From Mesaphorura yosii (taxonomy: Eukaryota; Arthropoda; Collembola; Poduromorpha; Tullbergiidae), in assembly GCA_009869945.1 (NCBI GenBank), contig WIXG01000173.1, positions 62,001-126,000 of the forward strand: a DNA stretch of 64,000 nucleotides. Reading direction: 5' to 3'. The translations under genes were made by a program, and so were the position numbers. Below the pieces are notes generated by a model, which worked only from the letters and a program-made list of their open reading frames with translations, had not been told where the DNA came from and did not search any database. This document shows, one piece after another, positions 36,901 through 50,500 of this stretch; the stretch's first letter is position 1; each line of letters begins with the position of its first letter.

Positions 36901-39900
36901 ATAGAAAGCTGATTTGACAATGGAAATTTCATAAATGGAGCAACAGCAATATAAGTAATCGCTTGATTCTATCCCTGCGAATAATCCAGGGCATATTTCT
37001 CTGATTTTGAGCGGAGCACGAGTATTTAATGCCATTATACATTTCCGATTACCATACATTACATGGAGCATAAACTTTTGACTCATTCATATTTCCGTGT
37101 ACTAATAAACTGATTACACGTCGCCTATTTCGTTGACGGTTCGACGGTAGAGCAGCGCGGCGCAGGGAACTTGTTCAGGGGGCTGCGTGCTTAGTTCGCT
37201 CAAGTGTGAGTGTAATCGTGTTCAGCGACAACATTATTTTAAAATTACCATTTCACACTTTGCTTTGAACCGACTGCCGCCGTCATCGTCGGTGACTGGT
37301 GACAATGACAAGAATCAAAATGAAAATTGACACGTGCAGAAGGAAAGTTGCACGAGGAGGCGTGGCACCCAGCGATATTTTAAAAAAGAGACCGCTGTTG
37401 AGGAGGGTTAAAATAACATATGATGTGATGATGATTGCATTAACGAGGAAGCGACAGTCAGCGACGATCCTTTGGAACTTGGAACTGTAACTGGTAATTT
37501 GAGAGAAAAATTGGCCTCGTCATTCATCCCCGCCGAAAGAGTTGGAAAGAGAAAACTAATCAATGGGGAATGATGGGGTTGCATTTCCGGATTCTTACAC
37601 TCGAGTTAACAGGTTTCTTTCATTTAAAAATAGGCACGTCACAACCACCACGAAACGAAACGGGATTACACGCATAATGAAATATGCTCAATGGAATGGG
37701 ATTAGACCCAGAGCTCACAAAAGCTCTTGATTATTGCCTACTCCAGGCAAAAATGCAATTTGTAATTTTAATCACGGGTGAATTTCTGCTCGTCGTCAAA
37801 TAGTTTGGGCGCAAGAATTCTTCAAATAGACTTGCCACATCAGACGACGACGGACATCAAGACATCACGAATCAGATTTGGCTCGGCTTAACCCACATTT
37901 TGTGGTCGTTTACCCGTGGCCATGTCAGAGTCGTCAGGAACACATAAAAGACAGCCCCACCCTGTGAATCATTCGCAATCATCACATATCAAAGAAAGAA
38001 TCATTCTTCTTCGTCTCCTACCTACCTCTTAATAACACATTATCACTCACCTCGCATCGAGTTTGGTATTGCAACCCTCCCACCTTTCAGAATGCGAACC
38101 CAGACTCCAATTTAACAAATCCTAGCATTGCATACTGTATATGTATGCAAAATATACGGCAATGGCAATGGCAAGTTAATCTCTTCTCTCGCTGAAAAGC
38201 GGTTATAATTTTTTAGCATTTTGCCAGCGGACTCGTGCAATGCAATGTTGAGATGGAACATGATTACGCACGTTTGCATTACATTGAAATGCAGCCGTAA
38301 CAAGATGAAACAAAACCACATTTTGAGATTCCCAATTACCAACCAATTTCTAACCAGAATTCAAAACCTATAATTCCACCTGCCAGTCAAATGTCAAATT
38401 ATGAATTTCAAAACATTTCGTTCTAGCTTCTGCCGTTCCTGCGCACTACGGCTGTTGCATTACACAACAACAGTGTTGAGATTATAAATCTTGTTCATGG
38501 CTGTGCTAACACGACTGGAAAAATTCCGCAATGCGAAGGCGAGGAATTGACAAACCCATGCCATTTCCATTTCGAAAGTCAGGCAGGCAGACGCAAACAC
38601 GTACGAAATACAAGTCGGGCTTAAGCAACAAGAACAATAACTATAGTAATGCGAGACTTATGGCTTCCAGAAGGTGTACATGTAATTTATCTGTGCAACG
38701 TGTGGGAAATGGGTTGTTATTATGTTTATTGGGCTGTGGTGCGCCTGCCTGGCATGGCATGACATATTTCGATTGCGTTCCAGATTTTGCATCATGAATC
38801 ACATCACAACCAATGCAGGCATGGTTTTTTGGTGTTGCCTGCTACTTTCGTAATCTGAAAACATCAAAATTACAAAATATTTCTGTGTTTGCTAGCTAAA
38901 ATCTTCCTCATCCTTGAGATGGAGTCTTTTTTAGTACGAAGCCAGTACCTCAACTGAAAAATGTGCCTGAATAATAAAGGGCAATTTGAAAAATTCTGAT
39001 AATAAAGAACAGCGGGTGAAAAGGAAGAAATTTTAGAAATATCCTTGTTCAGGTCTTTAATTTGCTATGCGCGAATACCTCAGACACATATGTGTGTATG
39101 TTTCACATGCACTCTGTGAAATGTAAAATGTAGATTTAGTGATCTGATGCAATTTCTCTTTTGCCGTGTGCCGTGCCTGTGCCTGGTCGCACAGATACGA
39201 CGTGAGACACGAGAATGAAGAAGAATCAGCTCAGAGACCCTCCGACGGACCGAATCCGAAAGAGTAATTTCACTCCTGCCTTGCCGTGCCGTGTCTTGCG
39301 TTGACTTGAAAGAGAAGAGCAGCGGACCTGCTCCACTCCACTTCAAGGAGTTCGTGGTGCACACCTTTGCATACAAATGAGCCCGAAAGTGCCATGCCTG
39401 CAGAGAACTGCCGCTTTCCTGATGCGAACTTGACTCTAGGCTTCGTACTTCCCTCTGATGCAACGTAATGACTTGCACACCTTCAACATTGACTTTTGCA
39501 GCCGAAATGACAATGAGCAAATTTGAGAGACAAAATCATGGCTCTGAACTCAGAGTTTGTAAGAGCTAATTTCAAAAGTGCATCGAAACAAGGCTTAAGA
39601 CATTTTTGAAGAGGCTGCCTTCAATGAAATGGAAATTCTCACCATCCAGCAATGCAATAAAAGTGGAGTCAAGTCGCGGAGCGGTGTGAAACATATTTTT
39701 ACAGCCACTTGGTGGCATTTTATACGAAAAGTGTCATAAAAGAAAAGTCATATCTCCTTGTCACCGGTATGCAAATGCAGACAGGGCTTTTCAAGTGCGG
39801 TAAAATGGAGATCAAGAACCGAGATGAGGCGGACTGGGAAAGAAGTGAGCACGAGATAATAATCATCATCACCAACACAATCTTTCCATAAACCCATCGT

Positions 39901-40880
39901 CAAACGGTCTTAAGCACATTGCGTTGCGAACCTTGTCTTGTCTGCATTCTACCTCCCCACAGACTCCGGCCATTATTTCTCTTTCCTTTCTTTGAAGGCT
40001 GTCCACATTTGTAAAATTTTGTAAAGCTAATTTATGGACTACTGAAAATGTGCCATCAAGTCTGGCAAAGTCAGTTCTTTCTTCAGTTTGAGGTCTTTTA
40101 TTTCTTTAAAAAAATGAGAAAGTAGCAAATCAGCCGCAACGTAGTGCTCGTGGAAACTTAAACCAATAGTGCGAGGTGCTGTTTTACTTTATTTGTCATG
40201 TCAGGTATGAAATAGTGAAGAGAGTTCCGTGGCGTGCCTCTTTTCTTTGAAATCAAAAGGAAGGAGGCAACAGCAATAGCACGACTACCGCGAGAAAAAG
40301 TCAACTTCAAGTCGTGTAATTTATGTACTGCGGGTTTCAGAGATTCGGCGTCCGTCCAGTGCAGTGCGGTGAATTGCGTTTACGTATTTTGCCATCTTGC
40401 ACGGAATTTCATGACAAAATGAGCAAATGAGCAAAGACAAATGCTATGAAACGACTTGGCAAATCCTGAATCACTGTACTTAATGTTACCGCTTATCAGT
40501 AGAAATGCGGACAAAAATTTAATTGACCTGATTCGTTTTGTGTAACGGCAGCTTCATTACCATATAAAACCACTTTACAAAGTTGCATTTGTTCTCTTAA
40601 ACTCAGGCAGAAACAACAACAAGCATGAAAAAAGTAATTCAACCTGTAAATATCGAGTTGCTTCTGATTTTATATGGAAATTGCAATCACTATACAAATG
40701 TGGAAGAGATTGCAGATTGCAGTGCTCTGCGCAGAAACTGAGGCCACGAATTCTTTGCTATATTACGTTGTTACTCGTTTCATCATGCATTAGCAGTGTG
40801 AAAGAATGATAATGCCTACAAAATTAAAACTTGCATCAAATGCATGCAAAATACATGTTTAGCACTCGCGCGTTGCTTGC

Positions 40881-40920
40881 GCTGGTGACAAATTGACCTT
40901 TCATTCAACTTGTCACCAGC
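40881..40920. repeat. 16-bp-stem hairpin with one mismatch
   Basis: GCTGGTGACAAATTGA and its reverse complement (one mismatch) flank an 8-base loop, 40 bases in all. Pairing stops sharply at both outer ends. Confidence 0.8.
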
Positions 40921-43900
40921 AATTATCAGGCATCAAGTTACAATTTTAACTCCACTCCTTCTTCCAGCAGAACCATACTGGCTGTACGGTATTAAATATC
41001 CCTTGTGAATTTGGACAGGACTCTCGAGATAAGCCCAGCATCAGCATCTGCCTAATTTTCCGCTGCTGCAAGTTGTCGTTCAAGCTAATAAAATGTAAAA
41101 CACAATAAAAATTTATCTCGATTCTCGAGTACGTACACGGTAAAAATGAACCGAGGAAAGGATCCAATTAGGAAAACAGTGAAAAAGTGTTGTAGCTCAG
41201 CACAGCGGCGCAAAGAGAAGGGTAAAATTCACAATTCAATGTTAACTTTAGTTTGTCAACGTCCCGTGGCAGAGGAACAATGTACTCTTTAATATCGAAC
41301 ACTGTACTGCATTACGACCACGACAAGGCTATGCCATGCTAACTTGCACCCCTTGGGTCATTAGATGACAATTGAATCATGAGAAACAAGAGGAAGAAAG
41401 AAAATTAAATCATTCTCATTTATACATTCACATTTTTGAAAGTGTCATGCGACTGCGACTCGGCGCGAGTGAGACTTTCTCGACGTCGTGCTCAATGTTC
41501 CAAGAACAGAAAAGGAACAGCGAACAAGCACGGCCCCAAGACGAAGATCCAGAAGAGAGACAGTGAAGAGCATTTATTTTTAAAGTGAATTCATTAGCCG
41601 AATATTACACGACACGGACCAGTACCAATTTCATTCAAATATTGACATACAAATTTACATTCTAATTGGAATTATACAAGCACCAACCAACAAGCAAAGT
41701 ACGGACGCACAGAATTGTCATTGTAAATTAGAGTCAGCCGAGAATGAGAAGAGCGCGGCTGATTGGTATCGACACCGACCTCGTAATTCGTAATTGTGAT
41801 CGTAATGAAAGAGTTACGGAAACATTTCATAATAATGCCGCTCCACTCGAATCTCTTGTCTCTTTTCCTTTTCCCCTTTCTTCCCGAGCCCGAAACCCGA
41901 ATTATTTCATTTCGCCTCTGCATCTATCAAAATAATGCAATGCAGAAACAACAACAATGATTACAAAGATTCGAGATGACAAAAATAATCAAACATAACT
42001 AATACTAATCCAATTTCCCGTCCCAATCATGATGAAAGAGAAAATGAGTTAATTCAACAGAGGGCAAGAGACGGATGACAAAGAAGTGCAACATGGAAAA
42101 GTTAAGTTAATAATACCGAAGACTCATTTCCAGTTTCATTTACCTTACTGTTTGCCGCCGGCGCGGGGTGAGAAAGTAAACTCTCGATAAGCCTTTAAGT
42201 CCTTATTGCAAATCTCCTTCAATAATGAACTCTCGCCTGCGCCTTCTCCCTTGCGTTCGTGGTTAGCGGCCTGTCGTGTTGTATTTTTCTGATCGAGAAC
42301 TGCCGGGATTAATTACCGCATAGCATTGTGCTGCTATTTATACGCTGCAAAAAGCAAAATCTCAACTAAACAAAGTTTGGTGGATTCTCATTCATTAATG
42401 CCTCCTTAATCCCTGCGTGGCAGAGCACAGTTTGAATGGACCGTGGTGTTGTTCCGAAGCTGTGGGAGAAGAGGCTTGATTACCATAATACGAGGCTAGA
42501 ATTTTAAGAGGTGGATCTCAGCAACAATGGCAATGGCACAGAAGAATACGCCACAACACAGTCAATTACTCATCAACTCTTGACTTTGCATACTTCTGAT
42601 TGACAGACGACTTGCATAATGAAAATACAATTAAGCGATTGAGCCCATTGGCAAAATGCGGATTGTTCAAAACAGTGAAGAGTGAATTCAAGCCAAGCCG
42701 GAGAACTCGTCAATACTGCAGAGAATACGGCCGCGATACCGAACGCTAAACGAGAAAATTGTTTAATACTCTCAGAGACTCAACCGACGGGTGAAGAAGA
42801 ACAATAATGAGCGAGAGCAGAAACAAATTTGTGTCAGTTTGAAAAATGATTTTGTATTTAACTAAAATTAGTCTCAGTAACTCCAAGACAAGTCAAGTCA
42901 GTCGCTCACCCATCAAGCACAGCACCAAGAAACAGACAAGCCACATGGTAAATGGTGAATGAAAGGAATGAATGAATGCTATTGAAAAAACACGAGTACA
43001 ACAATGGCAACATGAGAACCTTTCTTCGACTAATCGTCTCACGGACAAGAATCCAACCTCTACATTTAGTACAACAAACATTAATTTAAAAGTAAAGTAC
43101 ACACTACACGGACCATGCAGCTTGGAGCATAAGGGCGCTTTTCTATTCTTATTTCTCTGATAAGATTGATGTCAGCATTTTAATATTTTTTCTGTACGTA
43201 CGTCTGTCCACTGGCCAGATGTTTTCACTTCGTCAAGTCACAAAACACTCAAGACGCAACACGCAGGACGAAACAAGTAAATCATGTAACCATCGGTCAA
43301 TTGTCAACACGCTCGTGGATGCGTGGATCCACGCTCAGCTTTAAATTGTGTCACAGTTTACGAAAATCTTCCAACATTGTTGCACATAAAGGGTTGGATC
43401 AAATTAAAAGAAAATTCACCCTCTTCTTGATTTAATGCTATAAACGGATGTTTTCAACATTTACAGCCTACAATTTAATACTGATTGACAATTTCTGTTA
43501 ATGAAACTTAGCCGGACGGGAAAATTGCGCGGGACGACATTTCTACTCATCATCCCTTCTCAATCAATCTCACGTCGATTGGAGTAATGAAGCAACGTTA
43601 TTGACAGGAGCGTTAACAGTAAAATTAATGATTGTGCCCTGTGAATCTGAGTGAAGCCTGAAATTCAATCTTTGACGTCAGAGCCCAGACTTTAACACGA
43701 TTCGACAATGATTTTGTTGGTGACACACAGCTGAAAGCATTTCAATTGTCGCCCGGCATTCAGCATTCAACTTCTATTAGGCATTTCAATAGGAATTACG
43801 TTTGCATGAAAACATCCATCCAGATGCACGGAAGGGAAGATAAATCGGCATCGGTGAAATGGAAAAGAATGGGAAGATTAACGAATTTTATTTCTCGGGT

Positions 43901-44555
43901 TCAACAAGTGAAAACTGCATTTTTCTTTCTCCGTACGGGATTCGCAGTGCAGTACAGCCAGAGTCCCGTGTCCCGGATCAGATAAAGTTGAGCTGCAGCT
44001 CTTTGGTTTGGAACCCGAATGAACTGCAGCGACTGAATTCTTTGCCAGCATTCCGCTAGGGCTCACTCGGATCATCGTTCTGCTGGACCAGCCCGTCTAT
44101 TGTGTGTGTCTACTCAAGTGCAAACACAACGCAAAAATAATCAAAGTTATTTGAAGGTCACTGCACCGGACTCCAACTCGACTCGACTCTGCAAAATACA
44201 TTGGGCAAGGGCATTGAGTTGAGGTTGAGATTATTGCACTTGACTCATCAAAAATTCCGTCGAGTGTCGAGTCACCCATTAGGCAGCAGATTTATAGCCA
44301 AACCCAAGATTTTGACTTGGATGACAGTGTCTCAGTTCCCTCAGGAGCGCTGTAATTATTCAAGTACACAAGTACGAAATGAAGACAACAAAAGTAAAAG
44401 TGTGAGTAAAGTTATTAAATGAATTTTTCACTCCGAGGGGTGTTGCTCATCTCATTAATCTTGTGAAGCATGTTCTGCGTAGTTCTCTTGAGTGAAATGA
44501 AAAGCGTTGGACCCTCCAGCATAGCACAGCCACGGCCACAAATTCAATTCGAATG

Positions 44556-44576
44556 ATATGATATTAAATATCATAT
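44556..44576. repeat. 21-base perfect palindrome
   Basis: ATATGATATT and its exact reverse complement around a single central A. AT-only palindromes of this kind can be protein-binding sites or cruciform-prone sequence; no function is inferred. Confidence 0.8.
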
Positions 44577-47500
44577 GTCCATATTGAGTCTGCACTACGA
44601 ATAGAAACTCACAAAGGAGTTTTCAACATCCAACCCTTTCATTCTTCTTTTCAGTAAACAAATGCAGAGCCGTGCCCAATTCAGCCCACTTTACAGGTAG
44701 GCAGCGGATATTTATTAATCCATCGAGCAAAATTGTGCCGTGATACGCGGAAGAATGAATTAAAGTGTTCCAGCCAATTTCCTTATTTCACGATTCCCTC
44801 CAATTCCAATTTGTCAGCCCCGTTCTTTTGACAGGGATGTCGGTGGAAGCTTAAACTGTAACGCAAAAATAATCCCTTACAAACCCAACAGAAGAGAAGA
44901 GCTTTGTTTACATATTAAAACTGGCTTGCGAGTGAGTATCGCGTCTCAAACCTTTCTTCTTCAAAACAGGATAAAAAATTAATCTGGATTATCCTGACGA
45001 ACAAGAGCACAACCCTTTCGACGGCTTTCTGATTTCACACAAGATAACAGTGACGGCCATGGGTTCGTCTTGGTCTCGGGCTTAGGGATGAATTCATCAC
45101 GAGATTTTATAAATCTCATTATCATCGGTGTGGCGCGTCTCGCCTTGTTACGATATGCAAATTCCTGGGCACAGCGCACGGGAGGGAAAGCTTTGTTTGG
45201 GAGAATTACAGAGCGAGATGATGGATCTTAGATGATGTTCAAATTTACTCTTCCACTTGGAAATGAAAGTGCGGGCAGGAAGTTGAGGCTTTGCTTCCGC
45301 AAAGCCGGGGCTTATTTCAACACTTCTTTTGCATTTTTCCTTAATGCAATAATGCAGTTTGAAAAATGCTTCAAAATGTCTTTTCTAAATCAAAGGCTTA
45401 TGAAAGGAATTTTTCAGAAGTGAACTTTTTCACCCTTGCGACTTTTTTGCGGGCCGGGCCGCGGTATTTTCTTATCTCGTCTGCATCTCATGTTCTAGTC
45501 TGCTCTTAATGGAATTTCCGCTCTTTCCTTCATCAAAAGAAGTTTACAGTTTTTTAATTCAGGGTGTGATTTTGTGGTTTCGTATTTGATCAGTGCAATA
45601 AAATATTTATGATGACAGAGCAATCGTCACCCTTTTCCACTTCTACCCTTTCGTGTCCATAAGTTCGAGTTTTCGAAAAGTGGGAAAGATCAAAGCGAAC
45701 TTGAATGACAGCCTCAAAGTGGCATCGACTCAACAAATGGTGAGAAAAATATAATGAATATTTAACAACACCAATTTCATTTTAACACCAAAAGTCTCCA
45801 CGACCACTTCCAATTTGTGGGGTGGCAAGATATTGAGTTTACGCCAACGAAGTTGTTTTTCTGTAGAAAATTATTTATCAGTGCAGTAATAACTTCTAAT
45901 AATTGTCACTGTCTCCTGCGCTTTTGCCAATCATGGCCAATCATAGCCTGGTCATGATCATTGCATATGTGTATTGAAGATTTTATCCCTGTAAGCAATA
46001 AAAATTTGGATTTGGGGGAAATCTAATCCACCATCATTTGCAGTGATCCCTAAGCAGAGTCAACACTGCGCTTTCCATAAAAAGCGAAATTAGAAAGGGA
46101 ATTTTACATACGTACACGCATTCAAATGGAGCCTGGGACAAATGGACTCAGAATAGGACGAGAAACTTGGGGAATGACAATGACCCAGGTTTCGTATGAA
46201 AATTCATCATCAGACGGACAATAAATCGTGGGTTATGAGAATTCTCATATTTCGGGTAAAATGCAATCTTCTCGGGCATTTGTCTCGTCGGGATGCATAA
46301 AATTCGAGGGGACTGATTCGGAATGGAAACAAAGTCAAACCAGTGAACTTATGTCAGAAAATGAAGAATGGAAAAGATCCCCTGCATTCTGGCAAACGCA
46401 CAACCACATGTGTGTCGGTCATCCAGTCACAATCACATATTTCTGCTGCGGGATAAAAGAACAATGCATCGCGCCTTCTTCATAGAAATATCGGCACGAG
46501 GATATGAATAGATTGCATTCATGCATTTTGTGCATATCTTCAAAATGCATTGCGAACGAAAGAAGACAATTCTTTGCTCGCTTGCCCCATACATCTTAAA
46601 GTTCCCAACTCCACTGCACATCGCATCGCCTCAATAATAAAGTCATACTCATGTGTCCAACATCCTGGGGACATGTCATTTGGTGGCTCATGGGTCGAGG
46701 ACAATAGACAAGAATCTCCTTAATACCCTCCACACATCGTTTTAGTCACCGAAATGATTTATGGACTTATTTGGACATATTGCTCAAAATAAAACCAAAG
46801 AAATGAAATCACGAGAAGGCTAAATGGCAAATATTTTTTATTACGCTCAACGGCGGCGGTGGGGAATGCCCAAAGGGAAAGGATTTTATTTGCGAAATGC
46901 CAACTGCGTAAAAAGCGTAAACGACGGAAATAATCCCAATTCATAAATGGCATTAATATAAAAAAGAAAATAAATTCGAGATTTCGTAAAAAAAAAGTAT
47001 TGAATTATGTGTGATTCACACTCGAAAGGGTGGCGCAGGACAATAAGAGCTACATCTAAAGCAAAGAATAGCTTGAGGACTTGTTCGGACTGGGACTCCT
47101 TTTATCACAGCCTACTCGCGATAATTTCAACAAAATATGTGACACACAACAAGAATTTTCACTTATTAAAGGACAGCGCTAATTAATTTCATCCTTTACA
47201 TGGATCAGAACGATTTAGCAAATTGCTTGAGAGAATGAGAATGAGTTATGAGGTAAGATATGCAAACACGGGTAATTATTCGGCCAGCGAGCAGTAAGAA
47301 TTCCATGTTGGTCGAACCACAGTCCAACAGTGGGACGAATCTTGGCTTCGCCTGCCTGCTGCCTTTACTTTCCTCTCCCTTCTACATAAACTCAAATTAA
47401 GGAGTTTAATTACGTTCCCAGAATGATCACTAAACTAACTTAAGGACCCATTACAAAAGTCGTAATGGGAATCTCATCATCATCTTCGCTTTTCTTTCCC

Positions 47501-50500
47501 GCTATAGATTCAGTTCGTGGTTGGCCATGCCGGAGAAGAAGCGATACTGAGATTACTGTTTACTGTCGCGAAAATAAAACCGTCCAGTCCAATCCAAGTA
47601 GTTGTAAAATTGTTATGTCCTGGAATGAACTCCAGAATTACTTTTATCCATTTAACACTCTGAGAAATCACATCTTTATTTCGGTTTCGCCATTAAGCTA
47701 ACGCGGCCCAGGTTTTATGGTCCAAAACATGTGAAAGTGAAGAAATGAGTCTTTGAGATGAATTTTGTGGGCAGCCGTTGCAAAGTAGTGAGAGAAATCT
47801 AATCCTCCCACATTATTATTTTCTCACTGCACACTGCACTCCAGCTCTATGCGTATTCTGATATCCTGGGTCTATACCTTACAAATACAAGCATAGATTT
47901 GAATTAAATCTTTTCGCATGAAGTCATCCTCTCCCGGATTATTCCCACTTGTTAAACACAATGGATGACAGGTAGGAATTGTAAATATTTATAAGCTTCT
48001 TGTATAATGAATCCTGCTTTGCTTGATCACACTGAAATTGCAATTGTTATTACTATTGTGTGGCAACAATGGCGAGCTAATACATCATTTCTTAACGAAT
48101 TCAAGGCTCAAGTCCAGCTCTTGACTACACTCGCATTGTGCTGAGCAAAGTGAGTGAAGATGGATTAGTTTTGTAACAACAATAATAATGATACTTGTAC
48201 ACAAGCATCAATTATAGAACAATACCAGCATTATGCCTGTTATACAGTGCTTGGATGAGCTCGACATAGCAAAGCACAGAAAAACAACAGCAATACGCGG
48301 CTTGAACTGCCGGATAATAATAAATACGACCGAGGTTTGCCAGCATGAGATTTTTCCATTCAAGAAAATTATATCCTGCACTTGTACTTATAAAATTGAC
48401 CCTTAGGATCATCGAGCCATGTGTTTGAGTGCGAGTACCCTCAAGCGTGGTTTTAATCAAAAGGCACGGCAGTCCCTCGGCTCACAAACAGCAAACAAGT
48501 AACAAGTTACAAGTTACATGAGACTTCTTTAACAAACTTCTTCAGTTGCCTTTGCGATGCAGACTTGTTTCTCATTCCAGACGCACGGGCACTGGCACAT
48601 TTATAATCTTGCGCATGATTATTAAGAAAATGAATTCAAGTCCAACACATTAAACTGGACTCATGATGATTTGGTACAGCATCTGCTGCTGACTTTCTTC
48701 GCTGGTGTAACTTACTGCCGGCCTGCACAGTCGTGGCTCGCATCGCACAGTTCTGGCACAGCACAGCATTGAACGCATGGGAAATTGACGTAATTTATTA
48801 CACGTCGCCTTTTCTGTGTTTTGTTGTGTTTGCATCTTGAATTTCTGCTGCTGCAATGGAAAAGAATAATTTCGGCCTCTTTACTGGAACAGATAGCACC
48901 CCACCGTGACACCCATGAACACCTTGCCCTGGCCTTCTCTTCTCGCAAAGCGCATGACTGGCAAGGTGCACCACGCATTTCACATTTCACGATTTTATTC
49001 AAAAATTCATCATTCAAATATATGTTGCATGTCACAGATGAGCGAAGCAGTCATTTATTCCATCAACATTTAACACGTCACAAATTCAAGCCTGCGAAGC
49101 GTCGAGCGCCTGTAATTTTGCATTTCGAAACCACTTCAGGTGAATAGCAGCAGTCGAAAATTACTCAAAACCAAAACTTCTTTCCGAAAATTGCTTTTTC
49201 TTGGTTTGAGGTGATAAACTGCGTGGTTGGGAAGAAGAGGACGAGTTGCTCACACGGCATCAACTTTTTTTTATCTTATCTTGAACTCATCTGTCTTCTT
49301 AGCCGTCCGTGATAGCCGTGATTGGAAGTAAAGCTGCGCTATCAAAATATTTGTTTACCTTGCCTTACTTGAATAAATAACAATGAGTTTAGACTTGAAT
49401 TTCTCGAGTTCAATTCAATGTAGGGCCATAATTCATTCAAAGACTCTGCCATTACGCGCTTATCGTGTCAATATTGAATTGCCTTCCCGCATCGTCTCGC
49501 GCATTGTTGCACAGCAGACAACCGCTGTCTGCTGCCTCGAATTAATATTCGCGGGATCAGCGCAATTAATTCTCGAAATCGCGTTTTTCTGTTTTTATTC
49601 GATTCTTGCCAGACTATTTCGCAACTCGTCTTCCTTGTTTGACATATCAGGCGTTGCATTATGATGCAAGTGCGGCCCGATTTTATTTACGAGCTCTGTA
49701 CTGTATGGAAATTGTAAATTCTGCCTTGCGCTGCAATAATTCTTGGCCCTGATATGAATACACATTTGCTGCTTTGCCCGGCTTGACTCGACATGTTATA
49801 AATTTTATAATTAATTACTACCAGCAGCACTATATTCTCAAGTCAAGCAGCAAGGCTCAAGAAAAGCAAATCATAAATTTCTCGTGTGTGAGAATGAGCA
49901 ATGATTTGTCTTGTTTGTAATAAATTCTTTTGAATTAATTCCAAAGAAAGAAGAACATGAAACGTAAGAAATCCCGACTCGCGGGTCACGCAAACCTTCG
50001 AGTATCACTGTTTCGTGAGTTTTCAGTCGCCTTTTTTTATTTCAAAGGCACCTTGCTCGTGTGCTTGAAAGTTTGAAACGCATTCCTCAAATTTTTACAA
50101 ATACGTGCAAATTGTAATAAACCTGGTGAACTTTCGTGACCACAAGCAGGAAAGCTTTTTACTAGGCAGTTTTACTACTTAAAATGATCTTGATTTCGGT
50201 TGTATGGCCACAATGCACAATGGCAGACAAACGCAATGCCAATGCATAAATGCTACAATTTCATACTAAAATTCCCCTGGCACAATTTAGCAGCCGCGTA
50301 TGACAGACAAGTCACATTAAATTCAAAATCAACTCAGAGATTATACGTCAGAATAGCAAACCATTCCATTCGAATGATACACAAAGTGCCATTTTTCGTT
50401 TTGAACGACTGCATTCAAAGCCAAAGTCAAAACGTATGTTTTTAGCCTTGAGCGAGAAAGGCTGAGAGAGAAATGAAGTTTATTTTGTCAAAATAGCAAA

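Noticed and set aside
36845-36910. Minus-strand segment ending in GGC|GTAAGT
   Set aside because: Donor fits consensus but the acceptor side is poor and the peptide is unremarkable.
39080-39520. 146-codon open frame, minus strand
   Set aside because: Basic, low-information sequence with no homology or splice context.
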